Source of the DNA: Pectobacterium cacticida
GTDB taxonomy: Bacteria > Pseudomonadota > Gammaproteobacteria > Enterobacterales > Enterobacteriaceae
DNA length: 64,000 nt
Assembly (NCBI RefSeq): GCF_036885195.1
Contig: NZ_CP133656.1
Span: 124,001-188,000 of the forward strand
Direction of reading: 5' to 3'
Under the pieces are notes generated by a model. The model did no database searches, had not been told where the DNA came from, and saw only the letters and a program-made list of their open reading frames with translations. Positions 47,944 to 55,757 of this stretch are shown here, piece after piece (within the stretch, counting starts at the first letter, position 1; each line of letters opens with the position of its first letter). A program made the translations under genes and the position numbers.

Positions 47944-49101
47944 ATGATGAAGTATTACCGGACATTTAAGATAAAAAGCATTGCGATACTCATGGGATGC
48001 GCCGCGCTGCCAGCAGCGCTGTGGTCAATGGAAGCACAGGCGGTCACCGCAGTCTATGTTTCAGCCGCCGCTGATGGCGTAATCGACGCCTACATCCTTA
48101 ATACACACAGTGGCGAATTAACCGCCATCGGGAAAGTACCCGCAGGGGCGAAAGTGATGCCGATGGCGGTTAGCCCGGATAAATCTACCCTCTATGCCGC
48201 CACGCGCAGCGTGCCCTATTCGGCGGTGAGTTATAACATCGATCCTAAAAGCGGTGCGCTCAGCCTGTTAGGTAAAGCGGAACTGCCGGACAACATGGCG
48301 TACCTCTCGACCGATTTTACGGGGAAGTGGTTGTTCAGCGCTTCGTATGGCGGCAATAAAGTCGCGGTTAATGGCATTGATAAAGACGGCAAGGTGAACG
48401 CAAGCGCGGTCACGGTGGTACCAACGGGGGAAAAGGCACATAGCATTATTGCCGACCACAAAAATAGGTTCGTCTTCGCCAGCAATTTGGGCAGCGATCA
48501 AATTGTCCAGTTCCGGTTTGATGCGAAAACAGGCAGGTTAACGCCGAATGAACCGTCAGTAGTTAAGCTGCCTGAAGGAAACGGGCCGCGCCATCTGGTA
48601 TGGGCGCCAGATAATAAAACGCTCTACGTGAATAATGAGCTGTCCGGTAAAGTCGCGCGCCTGACGCTGGATGAAAAAACGGGACAGCTTACGCTACTCG
48701 ATTTCACAGACAGCATTCCAGCGGATGCGGGAATGCGGGTGGGAACGATTGCGCCGGATAAAAAGCGTGCCGATAACAGACCGAAAATATGGAGCGCGGA
48801 TCTACGCCTGACGCCCAATGGAAAATTCTTGTACGTATCGGAACGTACCAAAAGCACAATTACGCTATTACGGGTTGAACCGAAAACGGGTCAGTTGAAA
48901 TACATTACGCGCTACCCGACGGAAACGCAGCCGCGCGGTATGCAGATCGATCCCAGCGGCAAATTCCTGATCGCCAGCGGCGAAAAATCGACATCGCTGT
49001 CGGTGTATCGCATCAACCAGGACAACGGGGATTTAGTGCGAGTGGGGCAATTCCCAACCGGAAAAGGTGCGAACTGGGTCGAAATCGTTAACCTGCCGTA
49101 A
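47944..49101 (+). CDS. Exported lactonase-family beta-propeller protein (6-phosphogluconolactonase-like)
   Basis: 385 residues with a signal peptide (MMKYYRTFKIKSIAILMGCA..., cleavage after AQA at about 33). Repeated propeller blades of the Pgl/YbhE lactonase fold follow, seen as NTHSGELTAIGKVPAG, DPKSGALSLLGKAEL, DAKTGRLTPNEPS, DEKTGQLTLLDF and EPKTGQLKYITRYPT. Cytoplasmic E. coli Pgl hydrolyses 6-phosphogluconolactone; an exported relative must have another substrate or a structural role. It lies between ygaY and proX, apparently alone. Start 47944 or 47947. Confidence 0.82.
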   Translation: MMKYYRTFKIKSIAILMGCAALPAALWSMEAQAVTAVYVSAAADGVIDAYILNTHSGELTAIGKVPAGAKVMPMAVSPDKSTLYAATRSVPYSAVSYNIDPKSGALSLLGKAELPDNMAYLSTDFTGKWLFSASYGGNKVAVNGIDKDGKVNASAVTVVPTGEKAHSIIADHKNRFVFASNLGSDQIVQFRFDAKTGRLTPNEPSVVKLPEGNGPRHLVWAPDNKTLYVNNELSGKVARLTLDEKTGQLTLLDFTDSIPADAGMRVGTIAPDKKRADNRPKIWSADLRLTPNGKFLYVSERTKSTITLLRVEPKTGQLKYITRYPTETQPRGMQIDPSGKFLIASGEKSTSLSVYRINQDNGDLVRVGQFPTGKGANWVEIVNLP

Positions 49102-49121
49102 TTATCGCCCATCAATGAAAA

Positions 49122-49152
49122 ACGCCCCTTTTTGTGAAAGGGGCGCTCGGCG
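49122..49152 (-). terminator. Terminator between the lactonase-like gene and proX
   Basis: Read on the minus strand GCGCCCCTTT pairs with AAAGGGGCG and runs into TTTTTC, so it best suits the proVWX transcript, 130 bp past the proX stop. It also lies 20 bp after the plus-strand gene and may stop both. Confidence 0.7.
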
Positions 49153-49284
49153 ACGGGAATGATGGTCGTTTAAGCATGAATTTAGGGGAAACACGATGCT
49201 GGGGTTCCCGCAGGAGTGCACCACACCGTGATAATCCCGGTATCTCGATCCTTAAACGATCGACATTCACGCATCTATAGATCG

Positions 49285-50289
49285 TTATTTCGCGGCCTCG
49301 GCGGCGGTCTTCACCCAGCCGTCAAACAATTGCTGATGGGCTTTGATCCAGCCATCGACATGACGTTCGATATCCTGCTGTGATCCCTCACCTTCATGCA
49401 TACGTAGGTTCTGCGCATTCACATCGGCAATCGGCAACTTCATGATAGCAAACAGCTTGGCTGCGGCTGGGTTTTTCTCTGCCCACGCCTTATTCGCCGC
49501 GATCCTCATGTTATTGACCGGGAAGCCGTAGTCGGCCCCGTTAGGCAACTTGGTACTGACGCCCTTCATCGCGCCGGGTTGAGAAGAAAAAGGTACCTGC
49601 AACCACACAACGTCACGTCCTGGAACCAGTACATCACTCACCCAGTAAGGCGTCCATGTGTAGTACAGAATCGGCTTGCCTTCTTTATAACGCGTAATGG
49701 TATCGGCGATCATCGCTGCATAGTTGCCCTGATTATGCTCCACCGTGTCGGTTAGGCCATAGGCGGGGAGATGGTTATTGATAACGGCTTCACATCCCCA
49801 ACCCGGCGTACATCCCGTGAGATCGGCTTTGCCATCGCCATTAGTATCAAACAGTTTGGCGATTTTCGGATCTTTTAACTGCGCAATGTTGGTGATTTTG
49901 TATTTATCAGCCGTTTTCTTATCGATGAGATAACCCTGTGCAGCGCCGGTGACGTATTCCCCCTGGCGGTAGAACTTCGCGTCCCCGCCAGCGGCTTGGT
50001 ATTGATCGGCGTGCAGCGGATCCCAGTTTACCGCGATAAACGTGGCGTCGCCGGAGGCGATTGAGGTATAGGCGACATTGTAATCTACCTCTTGTGGCGG
50101 CTGTACATCATAGCCGAGCTTTTCCAGCGCGCGGCTGACCAACAGCGTCTGGAACGTCTCCTCGGAGATGGTGCTTTGCACCGGAACAACGGAGATACCT
50201 TTGCCCGGCTGTGCGGTGTCAGCAGCATAAACGTGTGTGCTCAATAGTGCTGTCGTCAGGGCAGCAGCCCAGAGTTTAGTGTTACGCAT
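49285..50289 (-). CDS. proX: Glycine betaine/L-proline-binding protein ProX
   Basis: Periplasmic osmoprotectant-binding protein of the ProU transporter. It has a signal peptide (MRNTKLWAAALTTALLSTHVYA), the mature start GKGISVVPVQSTISEETFQTLLVSRALEKLGY, and the conserved cysteine pair GCTPGWGCE. Betaine-cage aromatic residues are present, including tryptophans in VNWDPLH and YYTWTPYW. Length 334 (E. coli 330). The start is one of two adjacent ATGs (50289, 50292) behind GAGGG. It is separated from proW by an ERIC element. Confidence 0.96.
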   Translation of the reverse strand: MRNTKLWAAALTTALLSTHVYAADTAQPGKGISVVPVQSTISEETFQTLLVSRALEKLGYDVQPPQEVDYNVAYTSIASGDATFIAVNWDPLHADQYQAAGGDAKFYRQGEYVTGAAQGYLIDKKTADKYKITNIAQLKDPKIAKLFDTNGDGKADLTGCTPGWGCEAVINNHLPAYGLTDTVEHNQGNYAAMIADTITRYKEGKPILYYTWTPYWVSDVLVPGRDVVWLQVPFSSQPGAMKGVSTKLPNGADYGFPVNNMRIAANKAWAEKNPAAAKLFAIMKLPIADVNAQNLRMHEGEGSQQDIERHVDGWIKAHQQLFDGWVKTAAEAAK

Positions 50290-50307
50290 CATGATTCCCT
50301 CTGTTTT

Positions 50308-50435
50308 TATACCCGTCATACTTCAAGTTGCATGTCCGTTGGCTGCGCTCTAGTCACCTGAATCACTTACCTCTGTAAGCTCATCGGGACGCCTTCTCTT
50401 GCCGCTTGCCTGAAACTCGAATGATTTAAGGTATA
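50308..50435. repeat. ERIC (IRU) element between proW and proX
   Basis: A 128-bp imperfect palindrome bounded by TATACC and GGTATA, with internal segments CATACTTCAAGTTGCAT, TTGGCTGCGCTC, CTGTAAGCTCATCGGGA and TTGCCGC that match the ERIC pattern at the expected length of 127 bp. It lies in the transcribed proW-proX gap, so the proU mRNA would carry its hairpin just before the proX ribosome site. Confidence 0.8.
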
Positions 50436-50509
50436 TTGTTGCGTTGCGGATAAAACGAATAGTGAATGTTGCCGCTTGTCTGACGTATGCCAGACAAGCG
50501 GGACGAGCG

Positions 50510-51694
50510 TTACGGCTTGATGAAAGGACGTGTCAGCAGACCAATTGGGCCGCTGGCATACCAGCTTTTGTTGCCCTTACTGCGACGGTCACGTCCCAGA
50601 GACTGGGTAAGACGGTCAAGAATAATCGCCAGAATGACAATCCCGACGCCGCCGACCGCCGCCAGCCCCATATCCAGACGACCAATACCGCGTAGCACCA
50701 TCTGACCCAGACCACCTACGGCGATCATTGAGGCGATAACCACCATAGACAGCGCCAGCATCAGCGTCTGATTAACACCGGCCATGATGGTCGGCATGGC
50801 GAGCGGCAGTTGAACCTTAAATAACATCTGGCGCGGGCTGGCACCGAAGGATTCGGCGGCCTCAATGAGATCGGCTGGCACCTGACGAATACCCAAAATA
50901 GTTAAACGGATAATCGGCGGCAGGGCGAAGATTATGGTCACCACCACGCCGGGTACGTTACCGATACCGAACAGCATCACGATGGGCACCAGATAAACGA
51001 ACGCGGGCGTGGTCTGCATCGCATCGAGCAGCGGACGAATAAATTTAGCCGCCCGTTCGCTGCGCGCCAGCCAAATCCCGATGGGGAGCCCGATAATTAC
51101 ACAGAAGAATAGCGCCGTCAGCACCAGCGCTAACGTGATCATCGCCTGCGACCATGCCCCGATCGCCCCAATCGCGATCAACGACAATAACGTCGCGACG
51201 CCCATGCCGAGGCTGGACATCTGCCAGGCAATCAGTGAAAACAGCAAAATTGCGATGGGGGCTGGCATACCCAGCAGAAATTGCTGAAAGCCGCTGAGGA
51301 TGAAGTCGACCGGCACTCGGACGCTCTGAAAAAGCGGTCTAAAATGCAGTACTACCCAGTCAATCCCTTGAGTGACCCAACTATCCAGCGGGATCAGCGT
51401 GTCTTTAAACGGATCGAGCAAATTAAAATGCTCTGGGGTAGTGGGAGCCGCGCTGTTTAACCAATCGCTGCCGGATTGCGCCGCCTGATGAGCCGCATCG
51501 GCGGGCGCACTGGCCCAGGCATCGCTACCGCTTGAGGCCGCATCATGCGTAGCTGTCGTCGTGGCCCAGGGATCGCTTTGCGCCGCGTTATCGGGCGTAG
51601 GTGCGTTTTGTGTGCTGGTTGCCCATGGATCGCTCTGGGCGGTTGTCTCATCTGCCGCGGCGGTGGTATCCCATGGATTTGTCGATTTATTCAT
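50510..51694 (-). CDS. proW: Glycine betaine/L-proline ABC permease ProW
   Basis: Inner-membrane permease of ProU. The 394 residues comprise a long cytoplasmic N-terminus, then membrane segments and the ATPase-docking loop (EAAESFGASPRQMLFKVQLPLAMPT). The N-terminus has near repeats (NPWDTT, QSDPWATST, QSDPWATTT, SDAWASA), which explains its 40-residue excess over E. coli (354). The ATG at 51694 has a strong AGGAGG site and overlaps the proV end by 8 bp. Confidence 0.97.
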   Translation of the reverse strand: MNKSTNPWDTTAAADETTAQSDPWATSTQNAPTPDNAAQSDPWATTTATHDAASSGSDAWASAPADAAHQAAQSGSDWLNSAAPTTPEHFNLLDPFKDTLIPLDSWVTQGIDWVVLHFRPLFQSVRVPVDFILSGFQQFLLGMPAPIAILLFSLIAWQMSSLGMGVATLLSLIAIGAIGAWSQAMITLALVLTALFFCVIIGLPIGIWLARSERAAKFIRPLLDAMQTTPAFVYLVPIVMLFGIGNVPGVVVTIIFALPPIIRLTILGIRQVPADLIEAAESFGASPRQMLFKVQLPLAMPTIMAGVNQTLMLALSMVVIASMIAVGGLGQMVLRGIGRLDMGLAAVGGVGIVILAIILDRLTQSLGRDRRSKGNKSWYASGPIGLLTRPFIKP

Positions 51695-52889
51695 TGGTTG
51701 CTCCCTCCTTATCCAGTGCCTGTAACAACATTCCTTTGGAAATGATGCCAATGTACTCATGGTTTTCGCCGACGACCGGTACGGCACAGGGAGCCTGTGC
51801 GACCTGAGAAATCAGCTCGTTGAGTGACATATCTGCGGGCACGGGAGCAGGTTCGGGTAGTAACGCCTGTTCCAGCGGTTGCTGTTCCTTCAGCGCCTGT
51901 TTTAGTGAATCAATTGACACGACGCCAATGAAGCGTTTACCACCCTCCAGCACGTAGCCATAGTCACGGTCTTCGTCCTGAAGGATTTTCAGCGCGGAGC
52001 GCGGACCGACGCCGGGTGTTTTACGAATCAACGTGACCGGACGGCGGCGAGCGATATCTTTGGCGCTAAAGACGTGGCTGATATCGACACCACGGAAGAA
52101 GGTGCGGACATAATCGTTGGCTGGATTATTGAGGATCTCATCGGGCGTACCGACCTGAATCACTTCCCCACCATGCATGATGGCGATTCGGTCGCCGATG
52201 CGCATGGCTTCATCCAGATCGTGCGAGATAAACACAATGGTGCGCTGATGACGAGATTGAAGTTTGATCAGCTCATCCTGCATTTCGGTACGGATTAGCG
52301 GGTCTAGCGCGGAAAACGCTTCGTCCATCAGCAGGATATCGGGATTGTTGGCTAATGCGCGGGCTAAACCGACGCGTTGCCGCATCCCGCCGGAGAGTTC
52401 ATCCGGGTAAGACGCCGCATAGGCTTCGAGCCCGACTTGCTGTAACGCATCCAGCGCTTTTTGCTCGCGCTCCGCTTTCGGCACGCCAGCCAACTCCATC
52501 CCAAACGCGGTATTGTTAAGGATGTTCAGATGCGGCATGAGCGCAAAGGATTGGAACACCATGCTGATCTTCTTACGCCGTACATCGCGCAGCGCAGCAT
52601 CGGATATTTGGGAAATATCCTCACCGTCAATCAGCACCTGACCCCGAGTGGGTTCGATCAGACGATTGAGAAGGCGTACCATGGTTGATTTGCCGGAACC
52701 GGATAATCCCATGATGACAAATATCTCGCCTTCTTCAATGGCCAGACTGGCATCTTTTACCCCGACGGTGAGCCCTGTTTTTTCAAATACCTGATCTTTG
52801 CTCAGGCCTTTATCAATCAGTTTAAACGCTCTCTCCGGGTGTTCACCAAATATCTTATAAAGGTGTTTTACTTCAAGTTTAATTGCCAT
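51687..52889 (-). CDS. proV: Glycine betaine/L-proline ABC ATPase ProV
   Basis: ATPase of the osmoregulated ProU importer. The 400 residues include Walker A GLSGSGKST, signature LSGGMRQR, Walker B ILLMDEAFSALD, and a C-terminal tandem CBS module (about 280-395) that senses ionic strength in this family. It is the first gene of proVWX. The A/T-rich upstream region fits the H-NS-type osmotic control known for E. coli proU. Confidence 0.97.
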   Translation of the reverse strand: MAIKLEVKHLYKIFGEHPERAFKLIDKGLSKDQVFEKTGLTVGVKDASLAIEEGEIFVIMGLSGSGKSTMVRLLNRLIEPTRGQVLIDGEDISQISDAALRDVRRKKISMVFQSFALMPHLNILNNTAFGMELAGVPKAEREQKALDALQQVGLEAYAASYPDELSGGMRQRVGLARALANNPDILLMDEAFSALDPLIRTEMQDELIKLQSRHQRTIVFISHDLDEAMRIGDRIAIMHGGEVIQVGTPDEILNNPANDYVRTFFRGVDISHVFSAKDIARRRPVTLIRKTPGVGPRSALKILQDEDRDYGYVLEGGKRFIGVVSIDSLKQALKEQQPLEQALLPEPAPVPADMSLNELISQVAQAPCAVPVVGENHEYIGIISKGMLLQALDKEGATNE

Positions 52890-53752
52890 GAAATTATGGT
52901 TTTCCTGTGTCGTTTATAATTCTATAACATCGTCCCGATAATGGTTAAACGTAGGCTACCCTACCATAATCAGATTCTGAGACAACCCCTATGGCCGCAA
53001 TGCGGTATTCGGGCAGGATGATATTAGACAAGGATAACACGTTATCCTTGTCGGCATTTCTTCATAGAAAACAAGGGGATTTTGAATTTAACTTTTTACT
53101 AATAGTTATTATATAACAATGTATTACGTCGTTTTTCTTCTATGTTGAATCAATGTCGGATATAACCTTTATCGATAAGGCCGTCATCGCTATTTATCGC
53201 GGTGATCATTCAACAGATAATAAGGAAAATAAATCACAATCCAGGGTGATTCAGGCACCAAAATAGGATGGCGTGACACTATTCTTCGCTTATCTCGCCT
53301 GTCGATATTGTATACAGTATAGCAAAGATATTGGCCGTGGAAATGCAGTGTTCATTTTCGGCCATACATGAAGGGCGACCTAATAATATATCAGCCATAG
53401 ATTGGCGAAATTAATATGGCAGATAGGGCTGATATGCGCCGCAAATTAAGAACCTATCCCATTGGGGCTATTTTACTTGCCATTTTGGCCCTGGGCAGTG
53501 CTCGAAATCCTCACGTACTCCGTGTACGCTCCGGTTTCTGCGCGCTGTCCGTGACCAAACTGACCGCGACAATGACGCCTACTGGGATAGGATCTAAGGT
53601 GTAGTCGTGCATGATTATTTGTGGATGATCACGTTGCATTCGCGCACGGCACCAATGGTGACGGTATTGAGATGGCGTATCATCATCCACCGAAGAGTAA
53701 GGGCTGTGGGCATTGACCTCGGTGGATGCTACAAGCGGGGAAATCTCCTCCG
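52890..53752. other. Long non-coding region between proV and the hpx cluster
   Basis: 863 bp with no convincing gene. The first 500 bp are A/T-rich and should contain the proU promoter and silencer. Notable elements: a perfect 12-bp inverted repeat GACAAGGATAAC (53027-53038)/53041-53052; a GntR-like palindrome around TGTATACA (53305-53320); a GC-rich block at about 53490-53560 with small palindromes (CGTACTCCGTGTACG); and a 10-bp inverted repeat CATCCACCGA (53684-53693)/TCGGTGGATG (53719-53728) just past the hpxZ stop. A 62-codon frame at 53416 lacks a ribosome site. Confidence 0.5.
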
Positions 53753-54139
53753 TTATTCGCTCATCAGGCTGACGTGGGCGGCAACAATACGCCAGCCTTC
53801 GGGCATTTTGACCCAGGTCTGCATTTGGCGGCCGATCTTCGTGCTGCCTGCGCGGGTGAACTCCGTACTGGCGACGGCCATATCGTGGCCGTAAGTGGTG
53901 ATGACCGTATTACGCAGCGTTCTGTCCAGACCGGCTGAAGGGCGAGCGAGGCGAAAGGCACGAATTTCCTCGATGCCGTACAGGTTTTCTCCCGCGCCAT
54001 AGCGCACCGTTTTTTCATCGTGCCAGAACAATTCATCCAGCACTGCAATGTCATTACTGGTTAACGCTTTCTCATAGCGATAAAACGCGGCGGTCACATC
54101 GGCCAGCACATCTTGCTGGTTAATATTGTCAGGCAACAT
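53753..54139 (-). CDS. hpxZ: Oxalurate catabolism protein HpxZ (DUF3225, AtzH-like)
   Basis: 128-residue NTF2/SnoaL-like alpha+beta protein (ITSNDIAVLDELFWHDEKTVRYGAGENLYGIEEIRAFR...GRQMQTWVKMPEGWRIVAAHVSLM). It fits the DUF3225 family that accompanies AtzE-type amidases; its relative AtzH hydrolyses 1,3-dicarboxyurea in cyanuric acid breakdown. Its exact role in the Klebsiella hpxWXYZ operon is not settled. It is the last gene of the minus-strand operon, 9 bp after hpxY. Confidence 0.88.
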   Translation of the reverse strand: MLPDNINQQDVLADVTAAFYRYEKALTSNDIAVLDELFWHDEKTVRYGAGENLYGIEEIRAFRLARPSAGLDRTLRNTVITTYGHDMAVASTEFTRAGSTKIGRQMQTWVKMPEGWRIVAAHVSLMSE

Positions 54140-54148
54140 CTTGTTTCC

Positions 54149-55546
54149 TCATAAAGTATACGTGATACCCTGCTGCTCCAGTGCCCATGCGGTGCGCAGA
54201 CAATGATCCTCGCGCCACGGTGCGCCGATGATCTGCACGCCTATTGGCAAGCCGCCTGCGGTCGCTACTGGCACTGTCACAACGGGTAATCCGACAAAAG
54301 AGATCGGCTGTGTCAGCATGCCCATACTGGCGCGCACGGGCAGATCGGTGTCATTAATGCGCATCGTTTCCTGCCCGATTAGTGTCGCAGTACACGGTGT
54401 CGCGGGGGCAATTAGCAGGTCTGTGTGTTCGAACAACGCCAGCGCCTGTTGACGGAAAAAATGGCGGAAACGCTGGGCTTGCACATACCAGGCGGCAGGG
54501 ATCATCGCACCAGCGAGCAGGCGTTCACGTGACAATGGCTCAAAGCGTTCTGGCTGTGTGCGTAAATCGGGCAAATACTGATTTCCCCCTTCGCTGGCTG
54601 ACACAATAAAGGCCGCGCTACGGGCCAGCGCGGCATCGGCTAACGTCAGACAATCCTGTGCGCCCAGCGCTTGTGCGATCTGGTGCACGGCGGTTTTGGC
54701 TTCCTCGGTAGCCCAGGTGGAAAAATAGCCATCCAGCACCGCGTAGCGCAATCCCTCGCTGCCGATTTCCAGGTGCTCTGCGGTATGCCGCGTTTCCTGA
54801 TCGGCTTGAAAACGATCGTGCGTATCGTGACCTTGTAATGCATCGAATACCAATGCCAGATCGTCTGCGCTCCGCGCCATTGGGCCGATATGGTCAAGGC
54901 TGGCGACGAAGGGGTGAGTACCGTGGCGTGATAAACGACCAAATGTCGGCTTCAGCCCGAAAATGCCGCAGAGCGACGACGGTACACGGATCGAGCCATT
55001 CGTGTCACTGCCTAAGGTAAAGTTAACCAGTCCGGCAGCAACGGCTGCCGCTGACCCGCCCGATGATCCTCCGGCGATACGCTGTGTGTCGAGCGGATTA
55101 CGCGTCGGGCCATAGTGGCTATTTTCGGTGGTAAAACCATAGGCATAGGCGTCCATATTCAACATACCGGACAACAACGCGCCCTGATGGGTAAGCTGGC
55201 GCAGGGCAAAGGCATCATGAGCGGCCGGAGGGCGCTGGCTGAGAAGTTCCGCGCCTGCCAGCGTGGTTTCACCGCTGACATCAAACAGATTTTTAACGGC
55301 ATAGGGGACACCGGCCAACGCCGGTAAGGGTTCGCCGCGTTGACGCCGTGCGTCAACGCATTCAGCTTCCGCCAGCATACGTTCGCGGGTGACGTGGGTG
55401 TAAGCATTAATCGTCGGGTTATGCTGTTCAATGGCGGTCAGCGTTTGCTGTGCAAGCTCCCTGGCGGAGAAGGCGCCTTCCTGCAAGTTTTGCTGAATCT
55501 GCCGAATAGATAACGATGAAGGCGCGTTTCTGTCGTATAAACTCAT
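54149..55546 (-). CDS. hpxY: AtzE-family amidohydrolase HpxY
   Basis: Amidase-signature enzyme of 465 residues. The Ser-cis-Ser-Lys triad is visible: Lys85 (AVKNLFD), cis-Ser in GGSSGGS (161/162) and nucleophile Ser185 (GSDTNGSIRVPS). AtzE forms a complex with the small AtzG subunit; the HpxX gene overlaps this start by 4 bp (ATGA), which fits the same partnership. The substrate is probably a carbamoyl or oxalyl-urea intermediate of purine breakdown; this is inference. Confidence 0.9.
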   Translation of the reverse strand: MSLYDRNAPSSLSIRQIQQNLQEGAFSARELAQQTLTAIEQHNPTINAYTHVTRERMLAEAECVDARRQRGEPLPALAGVPYAVKNLFDVSGETTLAGAELLSQRPPAAHDAFALRQLTHQGALLSGMLNMDAYAYGFTTENSHYGPTRNPLDTQRIAGGSSGGSAAAVAAGLVNFTLGSDTNGSIRVPSSLCGIFGLKPTFGRLSRHGTHPFVASLDHIGPMARSADDLALVFDALQGHDTHDRFQADQETRHTAEHLEIGSEGLRYAVLDGYFSTWATEEAKTAVHQIAQALGAQDCLTLADAALARSAAFIVSASEGGNQYLPDLRTQPERFEPLSRERLLAGAMIPAAWYVQAQRFRHFFRQQALALFEHTDLLIAPATPCTATLIGQETMRINDTDLPVRASMGMLTQPISFVGLPVVTVPVATAGGLPIGVQIIGAPWREDHCLRTAWALEQQGITYTL

Positions 55547-55734
55547 AACCTGTACTCTCCGGCAATCTCCTGATGCTCATCAAGGGGGAACGCCATTAAC
55601 GGCTGTGCCATGCCATGAATGCGGCTGAATTGCACTAACAGTTCTTGACGCCGTTCCTGATTGAGTTGCAGGGATAGCAGCGTCTCCATCTGTTGTAGAT
55701 AAGCTGCCAGCACATCTTGTTCGGTCATCGTCAT
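55543..55734 (-). CDS. hpxX: Small subunit HpxX (DUF4089, AtzG-like)
   Basis: 63-residue, mostly helical protein (LAAYLQQMETLLSLQLNQERRQELLVQFSRI) of the DUF4089 family, whose member AtzG stabilises the AtzE amidase in a heterotetramer. The ATG at 55734 has a GGGAG site 8 bases upstream. Its stop overlaps the hpxY start (ATGA), and it lies 23 bp after hpxW. Confidence 0.88.
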   Translation of the reverse strand: MTMTEQDVLAAYLQQMETLLSLQLNQERRQELLVQFSRIHGMAQPLMAFPLDEHQEIAGEYRL

Positions 55735-55757
55735 TCTGTGTTCTCCCGGTTAAAAAA

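Noticed and set aside
53416..53604. 62-codon plus-strand open frame in the proV-hpxZ gap
   Set aside because: No ribosome binding site, no recognisable domain, and its second half reads through a GC-rich palindromic block that looks like a repeat.
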